DNA of 64,000 nucleotides, taken from contig NZ_JAHKQT010000023.1 in the NCBI RefSeq assembly GCF_018861145.1, forward strand, positions 62,001 through 126,000. Reading direction: 5' to 3'. This stretch comes from Poseidonibacter lekithochrous. Lineage in GTDB: Bacteria; Campylobacterota; Campylobacteria; Campylobacterales; Arcobacteraceae. Under the pieces are notes generated by a model that worked only from the letters and a program-made list of their open reading frames with translations, ran no database searches and was not told the origin of the DNA. Below are positions 8,863 through 17,273 of this stretch, piece after piece. A program made the position numbers and the translations under genes. The stretch's first letter is position 1. The number at the start of each line of letters is the position of its first letter.

Positions 8863-9360
8863 ATGAATAATTTTAATCACTATTATGATACTGAAACTAC
8901 AAGACAGGTTATTTCAGTTGTTGTTATGAATGAGCATAATGTTTTATCAAGAATAGTTGGATTGTTTTCAGCTCGTGGTTATAATATTGATTCATTAACA
9001 GTTGCTCCTATGGAAGGAAGCAAATACTCTAGAATGACTATTGTTACAACTGGAGATAAAAGAGTAATTGATCAAATTGTAAAGCAATTAAATAAATTAA
9101 TTCCAGTATTAAGAGTAAATGAACATAGAAATGTTGTTGAAAAAGATACTGTATTAATGAAATTTTCTATTGAAAATAATTTATCTGATATTGATGTAAT
9201 TGCTCGTGCTTATCACGGTTCAATTCAAAATGTTACAGATGAAGCTATTATAGTATCAGCTACTGATTCTAGTTTTAGAATAATGAATTTTATAAAAGTA
9301 ATGCAAAAATTCAATCCACTTGAAGTAGTAAGAAGTGGTATTGTTGCAATGGAAAGATAA
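8863..9360 (+). CDS. ilvN: Acetolactate synthase, small regulatory subunit
   Basis: A 165-residue regulatory subunit. The N-terminal ACT domain reads VISVVVMNEHNVLSRIVGLF followed by SARGYNIDSLTVAP, the classic valine-binding region. A C-terminal ALS_ss_C-type domain follows. It activates IlvB and confers branched-chain amino-acid feedback. A GTG at 8854 abuts the AGAAGGGGG ribosome-binding site (8846-8853) and is too close, so ATG 8863 is preferred. It is separated from the ilvB stop by a single base, so the subunits are made from coupled translation. Confidence 0.95.
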   Translation: MNNFNHYYDTETTRQVISVVVMNEHNVLSRIVGLFSARGYNIDSLTVAPMEGSKYSRMTIVTTGDKRVIDQIVKQLNKLIPVLRVNEHRNVVEKDTVLMKFSIENNLSDIDVIARAYHGSIQNVTDEAIIVSATDSSFRIMNFIKVMQKFNPLEVVRSGIVAMER

Positions 9361-9397
9361 GAAAACTTTTTCTTATCTTATCCTCTAAAAAGGATAA
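9356..9397 (+). promoter_or_regulatory. Two tandem hairpins between ilvN and lpxD, the second masking the lpxD ribosome-binding site
   Basis: The first inverted repeat is GATAAGAAAA (9356-9365) with TTTTCTTATC (9368-9377). The second is TTATCCT (9378-9384) with AGGATAA (9391-9397) around a CTAAAA loop. The second stem contains AGGA 9391-9394, the only Shine-Dalgarno candidate before ATG 9400. The first may act as a weak terminator or processing site. Regulation is inferred. Confidence 0.5.
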
Positions 9398-9399
9398 AA

Positions 9400-10347
9400 A
9401 TGACTCTACAAGAGATTGCACAATCAATTAATATTGAATGTGATAACACAAAAGAAATTTTAGGTTTAAGTACACTACTTGATTCAGAACAAACAGAAAT
9501 TACATTTCTAGAAAATAAAAAATATCTTAATGATTTAAAAAAGACAAGAGCAGCAGCTGTATTAATAAATAAAGAGTTTGCAAATGAAGTGCCAGAAGGA
9601 ACAATCGCTCTTATTTGTGATGAACCTTATTTAAATCTTGCAAAACTATCAAAACTTTTTGCACCTGAAATAATTGAACTAGAAGGTGAAAAACCTGTAA
9701 TTGGTGGCTTTACAAAAGTTATGCCAAATGTATATATAGGAAAAGGTTCACGTATTGGATCTGATTGTACTATTATGGCTGGAGCCTATATTGGTGATAA
9801 TGTAAAAATTGGTAACAATACTGTTATCCATCCAAATGTTGTAGTTTATAGAGATTGTAATATTGGAAGTGATTGTATTATACATGCCGGAACAGTTATT
9901 GGAAGTGATGGTTTTGGGTTTGCTAATACTAAAGATGGTAAATATATTAAAATTTATCAAAATGGTAATGTAGAAATTGGTGATGATGTAGAAATCGGAT
10001 CTAATTGTGCAATTGATAGAGCAGTATTTAAATCAACGCAAATTGCAAATGGTGTAAGAATTGATAATCTTGTACATATTGGACATAACTGTAAACTTGG
10101 AACTGGATGTATTTTAACAGGTCAAGTTGGACTTTCAGGGTCAACAGTTCTTAATCATTATGTAATAATGGGTGGTCAAAGTGGAACTGCAGGACATTTA
10201 GAAATTGCTCCATTTACTACAATTGCAGCACGTGGTGGAGTTACAAAAAGTATTACAGAGCAAAAGAAATCATGGGCAGGTTTTCCTTTAATTGAGCATA
10301 GAAAATGGCTTAAATTACAAAGTAAAATTGCTAAACTATTAAAATAA
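9400..10347 (+). CDS. lpxD: UDP-3-O-acylglucosamine N-acyltransferase
   Basis: A 315-residue enzyme that adds the second R-3-hydroxyacyl chain during lipid A synthesis in the cytoplasm. Residues 1-95 form the uridine-binding domain. From about residue 105 there is a long left-handed beta-helix built of hexapeptide repeats (for example IGSDCTIMAGAYIGDNVKIG). The active-site His lies in VHIGHNCKLGTG. A C-terminal helix closes it (HRKWLKLQSKIAKLLK). Length is slightly below E. coli LpxD (341). It sits between ilvN and ftsK. The upstream hairpin could control its translation. Confidence 0.95.
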   Translation: MTLQEIAQSINIECDNTKEILGLSTLLDSEQTEITFLENKKYLNDLKKTRAAAVLINKEFANEVPEGTIALICDEPYLNLAKLSKLFAPEIIELEGEKPVIGGFTKVMPNVYIGKGSRIGSDCTIMAGAYIGDNVKIGNNTVIHPNVVVYRDCNIGSDCIIHAGTVIGSDGFGFANTKDGKYIKIYQNGNVEIGDDVEIGSNCAIDRAVFKSTQIANGVRIDNLVHIGHNCKLGTGCILTGQVGLSGSTVLNHYVIMGGQSGTAGHLEIAPFTTIAARGGVTKSITEQKKSWAGFPLIEHRKWLKLQSKIAKLLK

Positions 10348-10357
10348 AGGCCAAGTT

Positions 10358-12568
10358 ATAGCTAAAAAAATCATATCCTTAATTGTTTTATTTATTATTG
10401 TTTATTTTGAATTCGCTACTTTTTTTAGTACAAAAGAAGTAGTTGGAAAAATAGGGTTTATCTTTGCAAAAAACTCAAATGAGTATTTTGGTCTCTTATC
10501 ATATGTATATCTTTTAATGTTCCTTTATCCTTTATATATTATAAATTTCAAAGAAGATATTAAAGGTAAAGACTTAACTTTAAATATAATTATAGTTTTA
10601 TTAATACTTTTTGTATCTTTAATATTTCAGTCACTAATACTAGAAAATGGTATATATAGTGGAAAGATAGGAAATATTTTAGTTGAGAGTTTAAATCCAT
10701 TTATTGGAAATGCAGGGCTCTATATCTTTGTATTAGTAGGTTTTGTTATCTCATTTTTAGTTTTATTTGAAAATTCAGAAATGGATTTTAATAAAGTAAC
10801 TAAAAAGTTTAAAATAGATAGAAGTAATAATGTTAAAAGAATAGAAAATACAAGTACTAAAAGAAAAAAACGTAAAGAAGAGAGTGTTCTTGTAAAAGAA
10901 AGTGGTGATACAGCAGAGATTATTATGGATACTCCAATTATCACTCCTGTTGAACCTTCAAAGGTAGATTTTGTAAACGAACCTGAAATATTAGAAGTAG
11001 TTGATGAAATAAAAGAAAATGATGTAAAAGTTGAAGAGTTCGATAATGTTGAAGAAATTATAAGTAAGCATAATGAAGGACATTCAATTATCGTTGAAGA
11101 ATTAGAAGAGAATAAAAAACTTCTTGATGAGATTGAAGTTGGAACTACTGAAAAACCAAAAGATTTTAAACTTCCGCTTACAAGCTTTTTTCAAGCAACA
11201 CCAAAAGAGAAGAAATCAAAAGTTTCAGAATCAGTTATTGATCAAAAAATATGTGATTTATTGGATAAACTTTCAATGTTTAAAATTGAAGGTGATGTTG
11301 TAAGAACATATACAGGACCAGTTGTAACAACTTTTGAATTTAAACCAGCACCAAATGTTAAAGTATCTAAGATATTGAACTTACAAGATGATTTAGCAAT
11401 GGCTTTAAAAGCTCAAACTATTAGAATTCAAGCACCAATCCCAGGTAAAGATGTAGTAGGAATTGAAGTTCCAAATGAAGATACTCAAACAATTTATTTA
11501 AAAGAGATGTTAGAAAGTGATTTATTCCAAAATTCTAAATCGCCATTAACAATGATTTTAGGTAAAGATATTGTTGGTAAACCTTTTATTACAGACTTAA
11601 AGAAATTGCCACACTTACTTATTGCAGGAACAACAGGTTCTGGAAAATCTGTTGGTATTAATTCAATGATTTTATCTTTGTTATATAAAAACTCACCAGA
11701 TAATCTAAAACTTGTAATGATTGATCCAAAAATGCTTGAATTCTCAATGTACAATGATATTCCACACTTATTAACTCCTGTTATTACAAAAGCAGGAGAT
11801 GCTATTAATGCATTGGCAAATATGGTTGGAGAAATGGAGCGACGTTATACTTTAATGTCTCAAACAAAAACTAAAAATATTGAAAACTATAATGAAAAAG
11901 GTAAGAAAGAAGGGTTTGATACATTGCCTTATATTGTTGTTGTAATTGATGAATTAGCAGATCTTATGATGACAAGTGGAAAAGATGTTGAGTATTCAAT
12001 TGCAAGACTTGCTCAAATGGCAAGAGCTTCTGGAATCCACTTAATAGTAGCTACTCAAAGACCTTCTGTTGATGTTGTAACAGGCCTTATAAAAGCAAAT
12101 CTTCCAAGTAGGCTTTCTTATAAAGTAGGGCAAAAAATTGATTCTAAAATTATCTTAGATTCAATGGGAGCTGAATCATTATTAGGTCGTGGAGATATGC
12201 TATTTACACCTCCTGGAATGTCAGGACTTGTAAGAATTCACGCTCCTTGGTCAAGTGAAGATGAAATTGAAAAAGTTGTTGAATTCTTAAAAGAACAAAG
12301 AGATGTTGAGTATGATATGAACTTTATAAAAGATAGAAATTCTCAAAACTCATCAAATACTTCTACAAGTGCAGAACTTGGAGATTTAGACGAATTATAT
12401 GAAGCTGCTAAAATGGTTTGTATTAATGATAATAAAACATCTATTTCTTATATTCAAAGAAAACTTAGAATTGGATATAACAGAGCAGCTACAATTGTGG
12501 AACAATTAGAGCAAACAGGTGTTCTATCTGAAGCAAATATTAAAGGTAATAGAGAAATTTTAGTTTAA
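10358..12568 (+). CDS. ftsK: DNA translocase FtsK (apparent ATA start)
   Basis: A 736-residue septal DNA pump. From ATA 10358 the protein begins xAKKIISLIVLFIIVYFEF, a proper first membrane helix, with AAAGG at 10346-10350 seven bases upstream. No ATG, GTG or TTG is in frame before ATG 10517. That ATG removes this helix and has no ribosome-binding site. Further membrane segments precede an acidic linker. The motor domain has Walker A GTTGSGKSVG and Walker B YIVVVIDELADLMM. A winged-helix gamma domain (about 670-736) should read KOPS-like polarity sequences. It is needed for terminus segregation together with XerH. The start could be a sequencing error or a genuine rare AUA start. Confidence 0.93.
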   Translation: MAKKIISLIVLFIIVYFEFATFFSTKEVVGKIGFIFAKNSNEYFGLLSYVYLLMFLYPLYIINFKEDIKGKDLTLNIIIVLLILFVSLIFQSLILENGIYSGKIGNILVESLNPFIGNAGLYIFVLVGFVISFLVLFENSEMDFNKVTKKFKIDRSNNVKRIENTSTKRKKRKEESVLVKESGDTAEIIMDTPIITPVEPSKVDFVNEPEILEVVDEIKENDVKVEEFDNVEEIISKHNEGHSIIVEELEENKKLLDEIEVGTTEKPKDFKLPLTSFFQATPKEKKSKVSESVIDQKICDLLDKLSMFKIEGDVVRTYTGPVVTTFEFKPAPNVKVSKILNLQDDLAMALKAQTIRIQAPIPGKDVVGIEVPNEDTQTIYLKEMLESDLFQNSKSPLTMILGKDIVGKPFITDLKKLPHLLIAGTTGSGKSVGINSMILSLLYKNSPDNLKLVMIDPKMLEFSMYNDIPHLLTPVITKAGDAINALANMVGEMERRYTLMSQTKTKNIENYNEKGKKEGFDTLPYIVVVIDELADLMMTSGKDVEYSIARLAQMARASGIHLIVATQRPSVDVVTGLIKANLPSRLSYKVGQKIDSKIILDSMGAESLLGRGDMLFTPPGMSGLVRIHAPWSSEDEIEKVVEFLKEQRDVEYDMNFIKDRNSQNSSNTSTSAELGDLDELYEAAKMVCINDNKTSISYIQRKLRIGYNRAATIVEQLEQTGVLSEANIKGNREILV

Positions 12569-12656
12569 ATTTTATATTTAATAAGAAAATCACTAGCTTT
12601 TTCTTGTTAATTTACCATATATGAATAGAGTATGTAATTTTTAATAATTTTTATGA

Positions 12657-12662
12657 TAAAAT
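12657..12662 (+). promoter_or_regulatory. -10 element (TAAAAT) of hpf
   Basis: TTTATGATAAAATAAATAA carries the GATAAAAT word also seen upstream of the putative 6S RNA and mobB. A run start near 12669 would leave a short leader with the AAGGAG ribosome-binding site at about 12679-12684 before ATG 12691. Confidence 0.5.
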
Positions 12663-12690
12663 AAATAAATTATTATATAAGGAGTTTGTT

Positions 12691-13233
12691 ATGAATACAG
12701 GTATTGTAGGAAGACACATAGATTTAACTGAACCAATTAAAGAATATATAAATAGCTCGGTGGAAGCATTTAAAAAATATAATTTAGATATTATTTCGGT
12801 AAATTCAATTATTTCTCAAGAAGAGAAACACGGTAAAAAAGCATTTTCTTTTGAATTTACTTTAAATGTTGCACATTTAGATACAATTGTTGTTAAACAA
12901 AAAGATAAAGATTTATATTCTGCTATTGATATAGCAGTAGATAGAGTTTGTAAAGTTTTAAGAAGACACCATGATAAGGTTTCTGCACACAAAGCTACTA
13001 AATTAACTGAAGTTGTTTCTTCTGAAATTGAAGACAAAATTGCACTTGAATTAGAAAGTTTTGAAACAGAAATTTATCCTGCAAGACTTAGCTCTTACAA
13101 ACCAGTAGATATTGAAGAAGCATTAAAAGAATTAAAAAGTTCTGATGCTATATTCAAAGTATTCTATGATAAAGACGATAACATGAGAGTACTATATAAA
13201 AGTAGTGCTGAAGGAAAATTTGGATTATATTAA
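12691..13233 (+). CDS. hpf: Ribosome hibernation promoting factor, long form
   Basis: A 180-residue protein of the HPF/YfiA family. The N-terminal domain (about 1-100) has the beta-alpha-beta-beta-beta-alpha pattern that sits in the decoding channel (NTGIVGRHIDLTEPIKEYIN ... AIDIAVDRVCKVLRRH). A C-terminal domain (about 125-180) characteristic of long HPF allows formation of 100S ribosome dimers. It inactivates ribosomes in stationary phase. It is a single-gene unit with its own promoter and a strong terminator. The start has a good AAGGAG ribosome-binding site. Confidence 0.93.
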   Translation: MNTGIVGRHIDLTEPIKEYINSSVEAFKKYNLDIISVNSIISQEEKHGKKAFSFEFTLNVAHLDTIVVKQKDKDLYSAIDIAVDRVCKVLRRHHDKVSAHKATKLTEVVSSEIEDKIALELESFETEIYPARLSSYKPVDIEEALKELKSSDAIFKVFYDKDDNMRVLYKSSAEGKFGLY

Positions 13234-13251
13234 TCTTGAATTTTCATAATG

Positions 13252-13288
13252 AAAAAGGTATTAGTCAAAAGACTAATGCCTTTTTTAA
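13252..13288 (+). terminator. Rho-independent terminator of hpf
   Basis: The stem AAAGGTATTAGTC / GACTAATGCCTTT encloses an AAAA loop (13267-13270) and is followed by TTTTTTAA. There is one G-T pair in an otherwise perfect stem. Confidence 0.88.
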
Positions 13289-13322
13289 TTTTAATTATAC
13301 ACAAATAGGATATTAAAAGTTT

Positions 13323-14816
13323 ATGAACAAAACATTAAAAAAAATTGCACTTATTGGTCAACCAAACGTAGGTAAATCATCGTTATTCAATAGAATTGCT
13401 CAAAAGAGGATTGCAATTGTTTCTGATATGGCAGGAACAACTAGGGATATTAGAAAGCATGAAGTTACTATTATGGACAAAAAGGCATTAATGCTAGATA
13501 CTGGTGGTATTGATGAAACAAATGATGCAATATTTTCAAATGTAAAAAGAAAAGCTATAGAGACGGCAAAAGAGGCTGATATAATACTTTTTATGGTTGA
13601 TGGTAAAAATATACCTGATGATAAAGATAAAGAATTATTTTATGAGCTTCAAAGATTAGGTAAAGAATTAGCTTTAGTTGTTAATAAAATTGATAATGAT
13701 AAAGAGTTAGAAAGACTTTGGGAATTCTTTGAATTTGGAATTGGTGAAGAAAACTTATTTGGAATGTCAGTATCGCATAATAGAGGTACAAAAAATTTAT
13801 TTGATTGGATATATTCTCACTTACCTGAACTTGAAGAAGAAGTACTAGAATCTTCAGAAGTGAAAGAAATAGTAACTGAAACACATGTCTTACCTTTATC
13901 AGAAATTGAAGGCACTGAAGATTTAGAAGATTATGAAATTCAAGAAGATATTATAATTCCTGAAGATGAAATAGAAGATCCTGATACTTTTATAGTTGAT
14001 AATAAAATTAAAGTCGGTATTATTGGTCGAGTTAATGTTGGAAAATCTTCAATATTAAATGCAATTGTTGGACAAGAAAGATCTGTTGTTTCTCCAATAG
14101 CAGGTACAACTATTGATCCAGTTGATGAAGTATTTGATTATGCTGATAAAAGTGTTACATTTGTAGATACAGCAGGGTTAAGAAGAAGAGGGAAAATTGA
14201 AGGAATTGAAAAATTTGCTTTAATGAGAACAAGAGAAATGTTAGAAAAAGCAAATGTTGCTTTACTTGTTTTAGATGCTTCTTCTGAATTAACAGATTTA
14301 GATGAAAAAATTGCAGGTCTTGTTGATGAATATGGATTAGGAACAATAATTGTTCTTAATAAATGGGATGAAAATATGGAGACTTTCAAAAAAATGGAAG
14401 AATTAATTAGAGAAAGATTTAAATTTCTTTATTATGCTCCAATTATGGCAGTTTCAGCTAAGACAGGACGTTCTATTGATAGATTAAAAGATAAGATTAT
14501 TGAAATATATGACAACTATACTCAAAGAATTCCGACATCAGCTCTTAATAGAGTAATTGAGAAAGCTGTAATTAGACATTCACTTCCAAGTCCAAATGGA
14601 GCTTACTTAAGAATCTATTATTCTACGCAGTTTGAAACTAAGCCACCAAGAATTGCTTTAGTTATGAATAAGCCAAGATTACTTCATTTCTCTTACAAAA
14701 GATATTTAATTAACTTCTTAAGAGATAACTTTAATTTTGAAGGTTGTCCAATTCATATAATTGCTCGTGGTAAAAATGACAAAGTTGGTGATGAGGAATA
14801 TTTAGAAGAAAAATAA
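13323..14816 (+). CDS. der: Ribosome biogenesis GTPase Der (EngA)
   Basis: A 497-residue double GTPase that assists 50S subunit assembly. The first G domain starts GQPNVGKSSLFNR (G1) with DTGG (G3) and NKID (G4). An unusually long acidic linker (about 165-225, many Glu) joins it to the second G domain, with GRVNVGKSSILNA, DTAGLRRRG and NKWD. A KH-like C-terminal domain ends the protein. Both nucleotide sites are intact. It is preceded by a terminator, so it should have its own promoter in 13289-13322. It is followed by a SulP gene after 16 bases. Confidence 0.96.
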   Translation: MNKTLKKIALIGQPNVGKSSLFNRIAQKRIAIVSDMAGTTRDIRKHEVTIMDKKALMLDTGGIDETNDAIFSNVKRKAIETAKEADIILFMVDGKNIPDDKDKELFYELQRLGKELALVVNKIDNDKELERLWEFFEFGIGEENLFGMSVSHNRGTKNLFDWIYSHLPELEEEVLESSEVKEIVTETHVLPLSEIEGTEDLEDYEIQEDIIIPEDEIEDPDTFIVDNKIKVGIIGRVNVGKSSILNAIVGQERSVVSPIAGTTIDPVDEVFDYADKSVTFVDTAGLRRRGKIEGIEKFALMRTREMLEKANVALLVLDASSELTDLDEKIAGLVDEYGLGTIIVLNKWDENMETFKKMEELIRERFKFLYYAPIMAVSAKTGRSIDRLKDKIIEIYDNYTQRIPTSALNRVIEKAVIRHSLPSPNGAYLRIYYSTQFETKPPRIALVMNKPRLLHFSYKRYLINFLRDNFNFEGCPIHIIARGKNDKVGDEEYLEEK

Positions 14817-14832
14817 TTACTAAGGAGTTTTC

Positions 14833-16398
14833 TTGCAAATTCTAAAAAATAATATATTCGCAGGAATAACAGCTGCAGTTGTTGCATTACCTCTAGCACT
14901 TGCATTTGGAGTTGCTAGTGGAGCAGGTGCAATAGCTGGATTATATGGTGCAATAATATTAGGTTTTTTTGCAGCACTCTTTGGTGGAACTCCCACACAA
15001 ATCTCAGGTCCAACAGGTCCTATGACAGTTGTTATTGCAACTGCAATTGCAACTTTCCCAAACGATATATCAACAGTAATGACAGTTATATTTTTATCTG
15101 GTTTAATTCAAATATCTTTTGGATTAGTAGGAATTGGAAAATGGATTAAATATATTCCTTATCCTGTAATTTCAGGTTTTATGTCAGGTGTTGGTGTAAT
15201 TATTATTATTTTACAAATAAACCCATTTTTAGGTGTTGAAGCCTCTAGTTCTGTTATTTATACAATAACTCAATTATTTGATACTATTAAACATGCAGAT
15301 AATCATGCTTTAATTATTGCCTATATTACATTAGGAATAATGTTTTTAACTCCTAAATTTATTACTAAATATGTTCCTTCAGCTTTAATTGCTTTATTTA
15401 TCGTAACCTATATTACTATTTATATGGAATATGATGTGGATACAATAGGAAATATTCCCGTTGGTTTACCTGAGTTTACTCTTCCTTTTTCTTTTGATAT
15501 TTTACAATTAAGCAGTATTATTACATTGGCAATAACTCTTGCTTTATTAGGTTCAATTGATTCTTTATTAACTTCACTAGTTGCTGATTCTATGACAAAA
15601 ACAAAACATAATCCTAAAAAAGAGTTAATAGGTCAAGGTATTGGTAACTCTATTTGTGCATTTTTTGGTGCAATTCCAGGTGCAGGTGCAACAATGCGTA
15701 CAGTTATTAATATAAATAGTGGAGGTACATCTAAACTATCTGGGATGATTCACTCAATTACTCTTTTACTTATTATTCTGTTTTTAGCTCCTCTAGCTTC
15801 GCAAATACCACTTGCTGTGTTATCAGGTATTTTAATCAAAGTTGGTTTTGATATTTTAGATTACAAGTTTTTAAAAATTATGAATAAGGTTTCAAGACAA
15901 GATTTACTTATTATGACAACAGTATTTTTACTAACAGTTTTTGTAGATTTAATTATGGCAGTTGGTGTTGGTATTACAATTGCATCAATTTTAGCTGTTT
16001 ATCAAATCTCAAGAAATACAAGAATGAAAACTAGAAGAACAAAAAGTTCATTTGATATTGATATTACTAATAATAATATTGAAATTATAAAAATTGATGG
16101 TTCTTTATTTTTTGGAACAGCGTCTGTTTTAGATAATAAATTAGATAAAATCACTGATAATAAAATTGTTATCTTAGATTGTAAAAATGTATCTTTTTTA
16201 GATATTTCAGCAATTTTTACCATAGAAGACATGATTACTAAATTAAGTGCGAAAAATATAAAAACATTGCTTGTTTTAAAACATGCACATAAAAGAAATA
16301 TATTAGCAGTTGATAGTGATAATTCTTTTAAAAAACATAAAATGTTTTTTCATATGGATGATGCTATTAATTATACTCAACAATTGGAACTAAAATAA
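14833..16398 (+). CDS. SulP-family anion transporter with STAS domain (second copy)
   Basis: A 521-residue SLC26/SulP permease starting at TTG, with AAGGAG at 14822-14827. Helix 1 reads VVALPLALAFGVASGAGAIA and the family motif ISGPTGPMTVVIAT is clear at about residue 57. A STAS domain fills the last 100 residues (VILDCKNVSFLDISAI). It differs substantially from the SulP at 1968-3509, so the two are not a recent duplication. Bicarbonate or sulfate are possible substrates; sequence does not decide. Its TAA is directly followed by the hemD ATG, so the pair is co-transcribed. Confidence 0.92.
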   Translation: MQILKNNIFAGITAAVVALPLALAFGVASGAGAIAGLYGAIILGFFAALFGGTPTQISGPTGPMTVVIATAIATFPNDISTVMTVIFLSGLIQISFGLVGIGKWIKYIPYPVISGFMSGVGVIIIILQINPFLGVEASSSVIYTITQLFDTIKHADNHALIIAYITLGIMFLTPKFITKYVPSALIALFIVTYITIYMEYDVDTIGNIPVGLPEFTLPFSFDILQLSSIITLAITLALLGSIDSLLTSLVADSMTKTKHNPKKELIGQGIGNSICAFFGAIPGAGATMRTVININSGGTSKLSGMIHSITLLLIILFLAPLASQIPLAVLSGILIKVGFDILDYKFLKIMNKVSRQDLLIMTTVFLLTVFVDLIMAVGVGITIASILAVYQISRNTRMKTRRTKSSFDIDITNNNIEIIKIDGSLFFGTASVLDNKLDKITDNKIVILDCKNVSFLDISAIFTIEDMITKLSAKNIKTLLVLKHAHKRNILAVDSDNSFKKHKMFFHMDDAINYTQQLELK

Positions 16399-17031
16399 AT
16401 GTCTAAAATATATTTATTAAATAATTTGAAATATGAAGGTATTGAAAACTTAGAAGTTTTCGGAATAGAAAATATTGAAAGTGATATTGACTTAAGTAAA
16501 TATGATGCTTTAGTATTTACTTCTAAAAATGCTGTTTATTCTATAGACTCTTTTAATAAAGAATGGAAAAAAATACCTGCATATTCAATTGCAGAAAAAA
16601 CTTCAAATGTAATAATTGAACACAATGGGAACTTAGTATTTACTGGTCTTTCCTCTCATGGAAATGAATTTGCAGAAGAATTGAGTCATGTACTTAAAAA
16701 CAAAAAAGTATTGTATATAAAAGCTTTAAAAACTGTATCAAATATAGTTGGTATTTTAAAAGAAAACTCTATTGATTTGGATGAGTTAATAGCATATAAA
16801 ACATCATGCTTGGAAACTAAAAAAATACTAGAAAATAACTCTATTTTTATTTTTACATCACCTTCAAGTGTGGAGTGTTTTTTTAAGAATTATAAATGGG
16901 ATGACTCCTATAAAGCTATTGTTATAGGAAAAACTACAGCAGATTATTTACCTAAAAACATAAATTATATAGTAAGTAATAAAACTTCTATAGATGAATG
17001 TATAAAACTTGCTAAGCAACTATTAAATTAA
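16399..17031 (+). CDS. hemD: Uroporphyrinogen-III synthase
   Basis: A 210-residue protein of the HemD fold. It cyclises hydroxymethylbilane with inversion of ring D in haem synthesis. Typical features are DALVFTSKNAVYSID near residue 34, FTSPSSVECFF near residue 152 and a closing AIVIGKTTADYL. HemD proteins are weakly conserved, and length (about 210-250 residues) fits. The ATG follows the SulP stop with no gap. The haem pathway is also represented in this window by hemW. Confidence 0.85.
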   Translation: MSKIYLLNNLKYEGIENLEVFGIENIESDIDLSKYDALVFTSKNAVYSIDSFNKEWKKIPAYSIAEKTSNVIIEHNGNLVFTGLSSHGNEFAEELSHVLKNKKVLYIKALKTVSNIVGILKENSIDLDELIAYKTSCLETKKILENNSIFIFTSPSSVECFFKNYKWDDSYKAIVIGKTTADYLPKNINYIVSNKTSIDECIKLAKQLLN

Positions 17032-17055
17032 AACTAAAATTAATCATCAATTAGA

Positions 17056-17061
17056 TAAAAT
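17056..17061 (+). promoter_or_regulatory. -10 element of the putative 6S RNA
   Basis: ATTAGATAAAAT contains TAAAAT. Seven bases downstream is A17068, which is precisely the first base of the 12-pair closing stem of the RNA. The same TTAGATAAAAT word precedes mobB. Confidence 0.55.
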
Positions 17062-17067
17062 ATTGCC

Positions 17068-17238
17068 ATCTAAGTGGTTCGGGATTTCCATTGTTGAGGG
17101 TCCGATAATATATTTATGTACATATTTGTAACTAGTCGGTGTGCAGCGTTTCATTATGTTTTCGCTCCTGAAGTCTAGATCTTATGTACGGTTATTGGCT
17201 TTTTAGGGCCAAACTTGATGGTTAACGGCTACTTGGAT
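17068..17238 (+). ncRNA. ssrS: Structured small RNA, best fit 6S RNA
   Basis: The 242 bases between hemD and purD are clearly less AT-rich than other spacers. The ends 17068-17079 and 17227-17238 pair over 12 consecutive positions (AU, GC and GU). Inside, CCATTG pairs with TGATGG, then after a 5-by-5 internal loop GGTCC pairs with GGGCC. An apical hairpin (AGCG/CGCT, around 17145-17167) is possible. The result is a long rod of about 171 nucleotides with an open middle, the hallmark shape and size of 6S RNA, which binds RNA polymerase. Placement just before purD and a matching promoter support a transcribed RNA. The identity is inferred. A purD leader riboswitch is the main alternative. Confidence 0.6.
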
Positions 17239-17273
17239 TTAAAAATAAAATAATTATAATACAAGGAATAATC

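Noticed and set aside
12583-12605. AAGAAAA / TTTTCTT repeat as ftsK terminator
   Set aside because: A 7-pair stem with a single G-C pair is too weak to claim.
1968-16398. The two SulP genes as a duplication
   Set aside because: They share only family-level motifs and different neighbours, so recent duplication is not supported.
17194-17213. TTGGC / GCCAA hairpin as a terminator before purD
   Set aside because: It lies inside the larger predicted RNA fold and is not followed by a T-run; alternative pairing with the 5' strand is longer.
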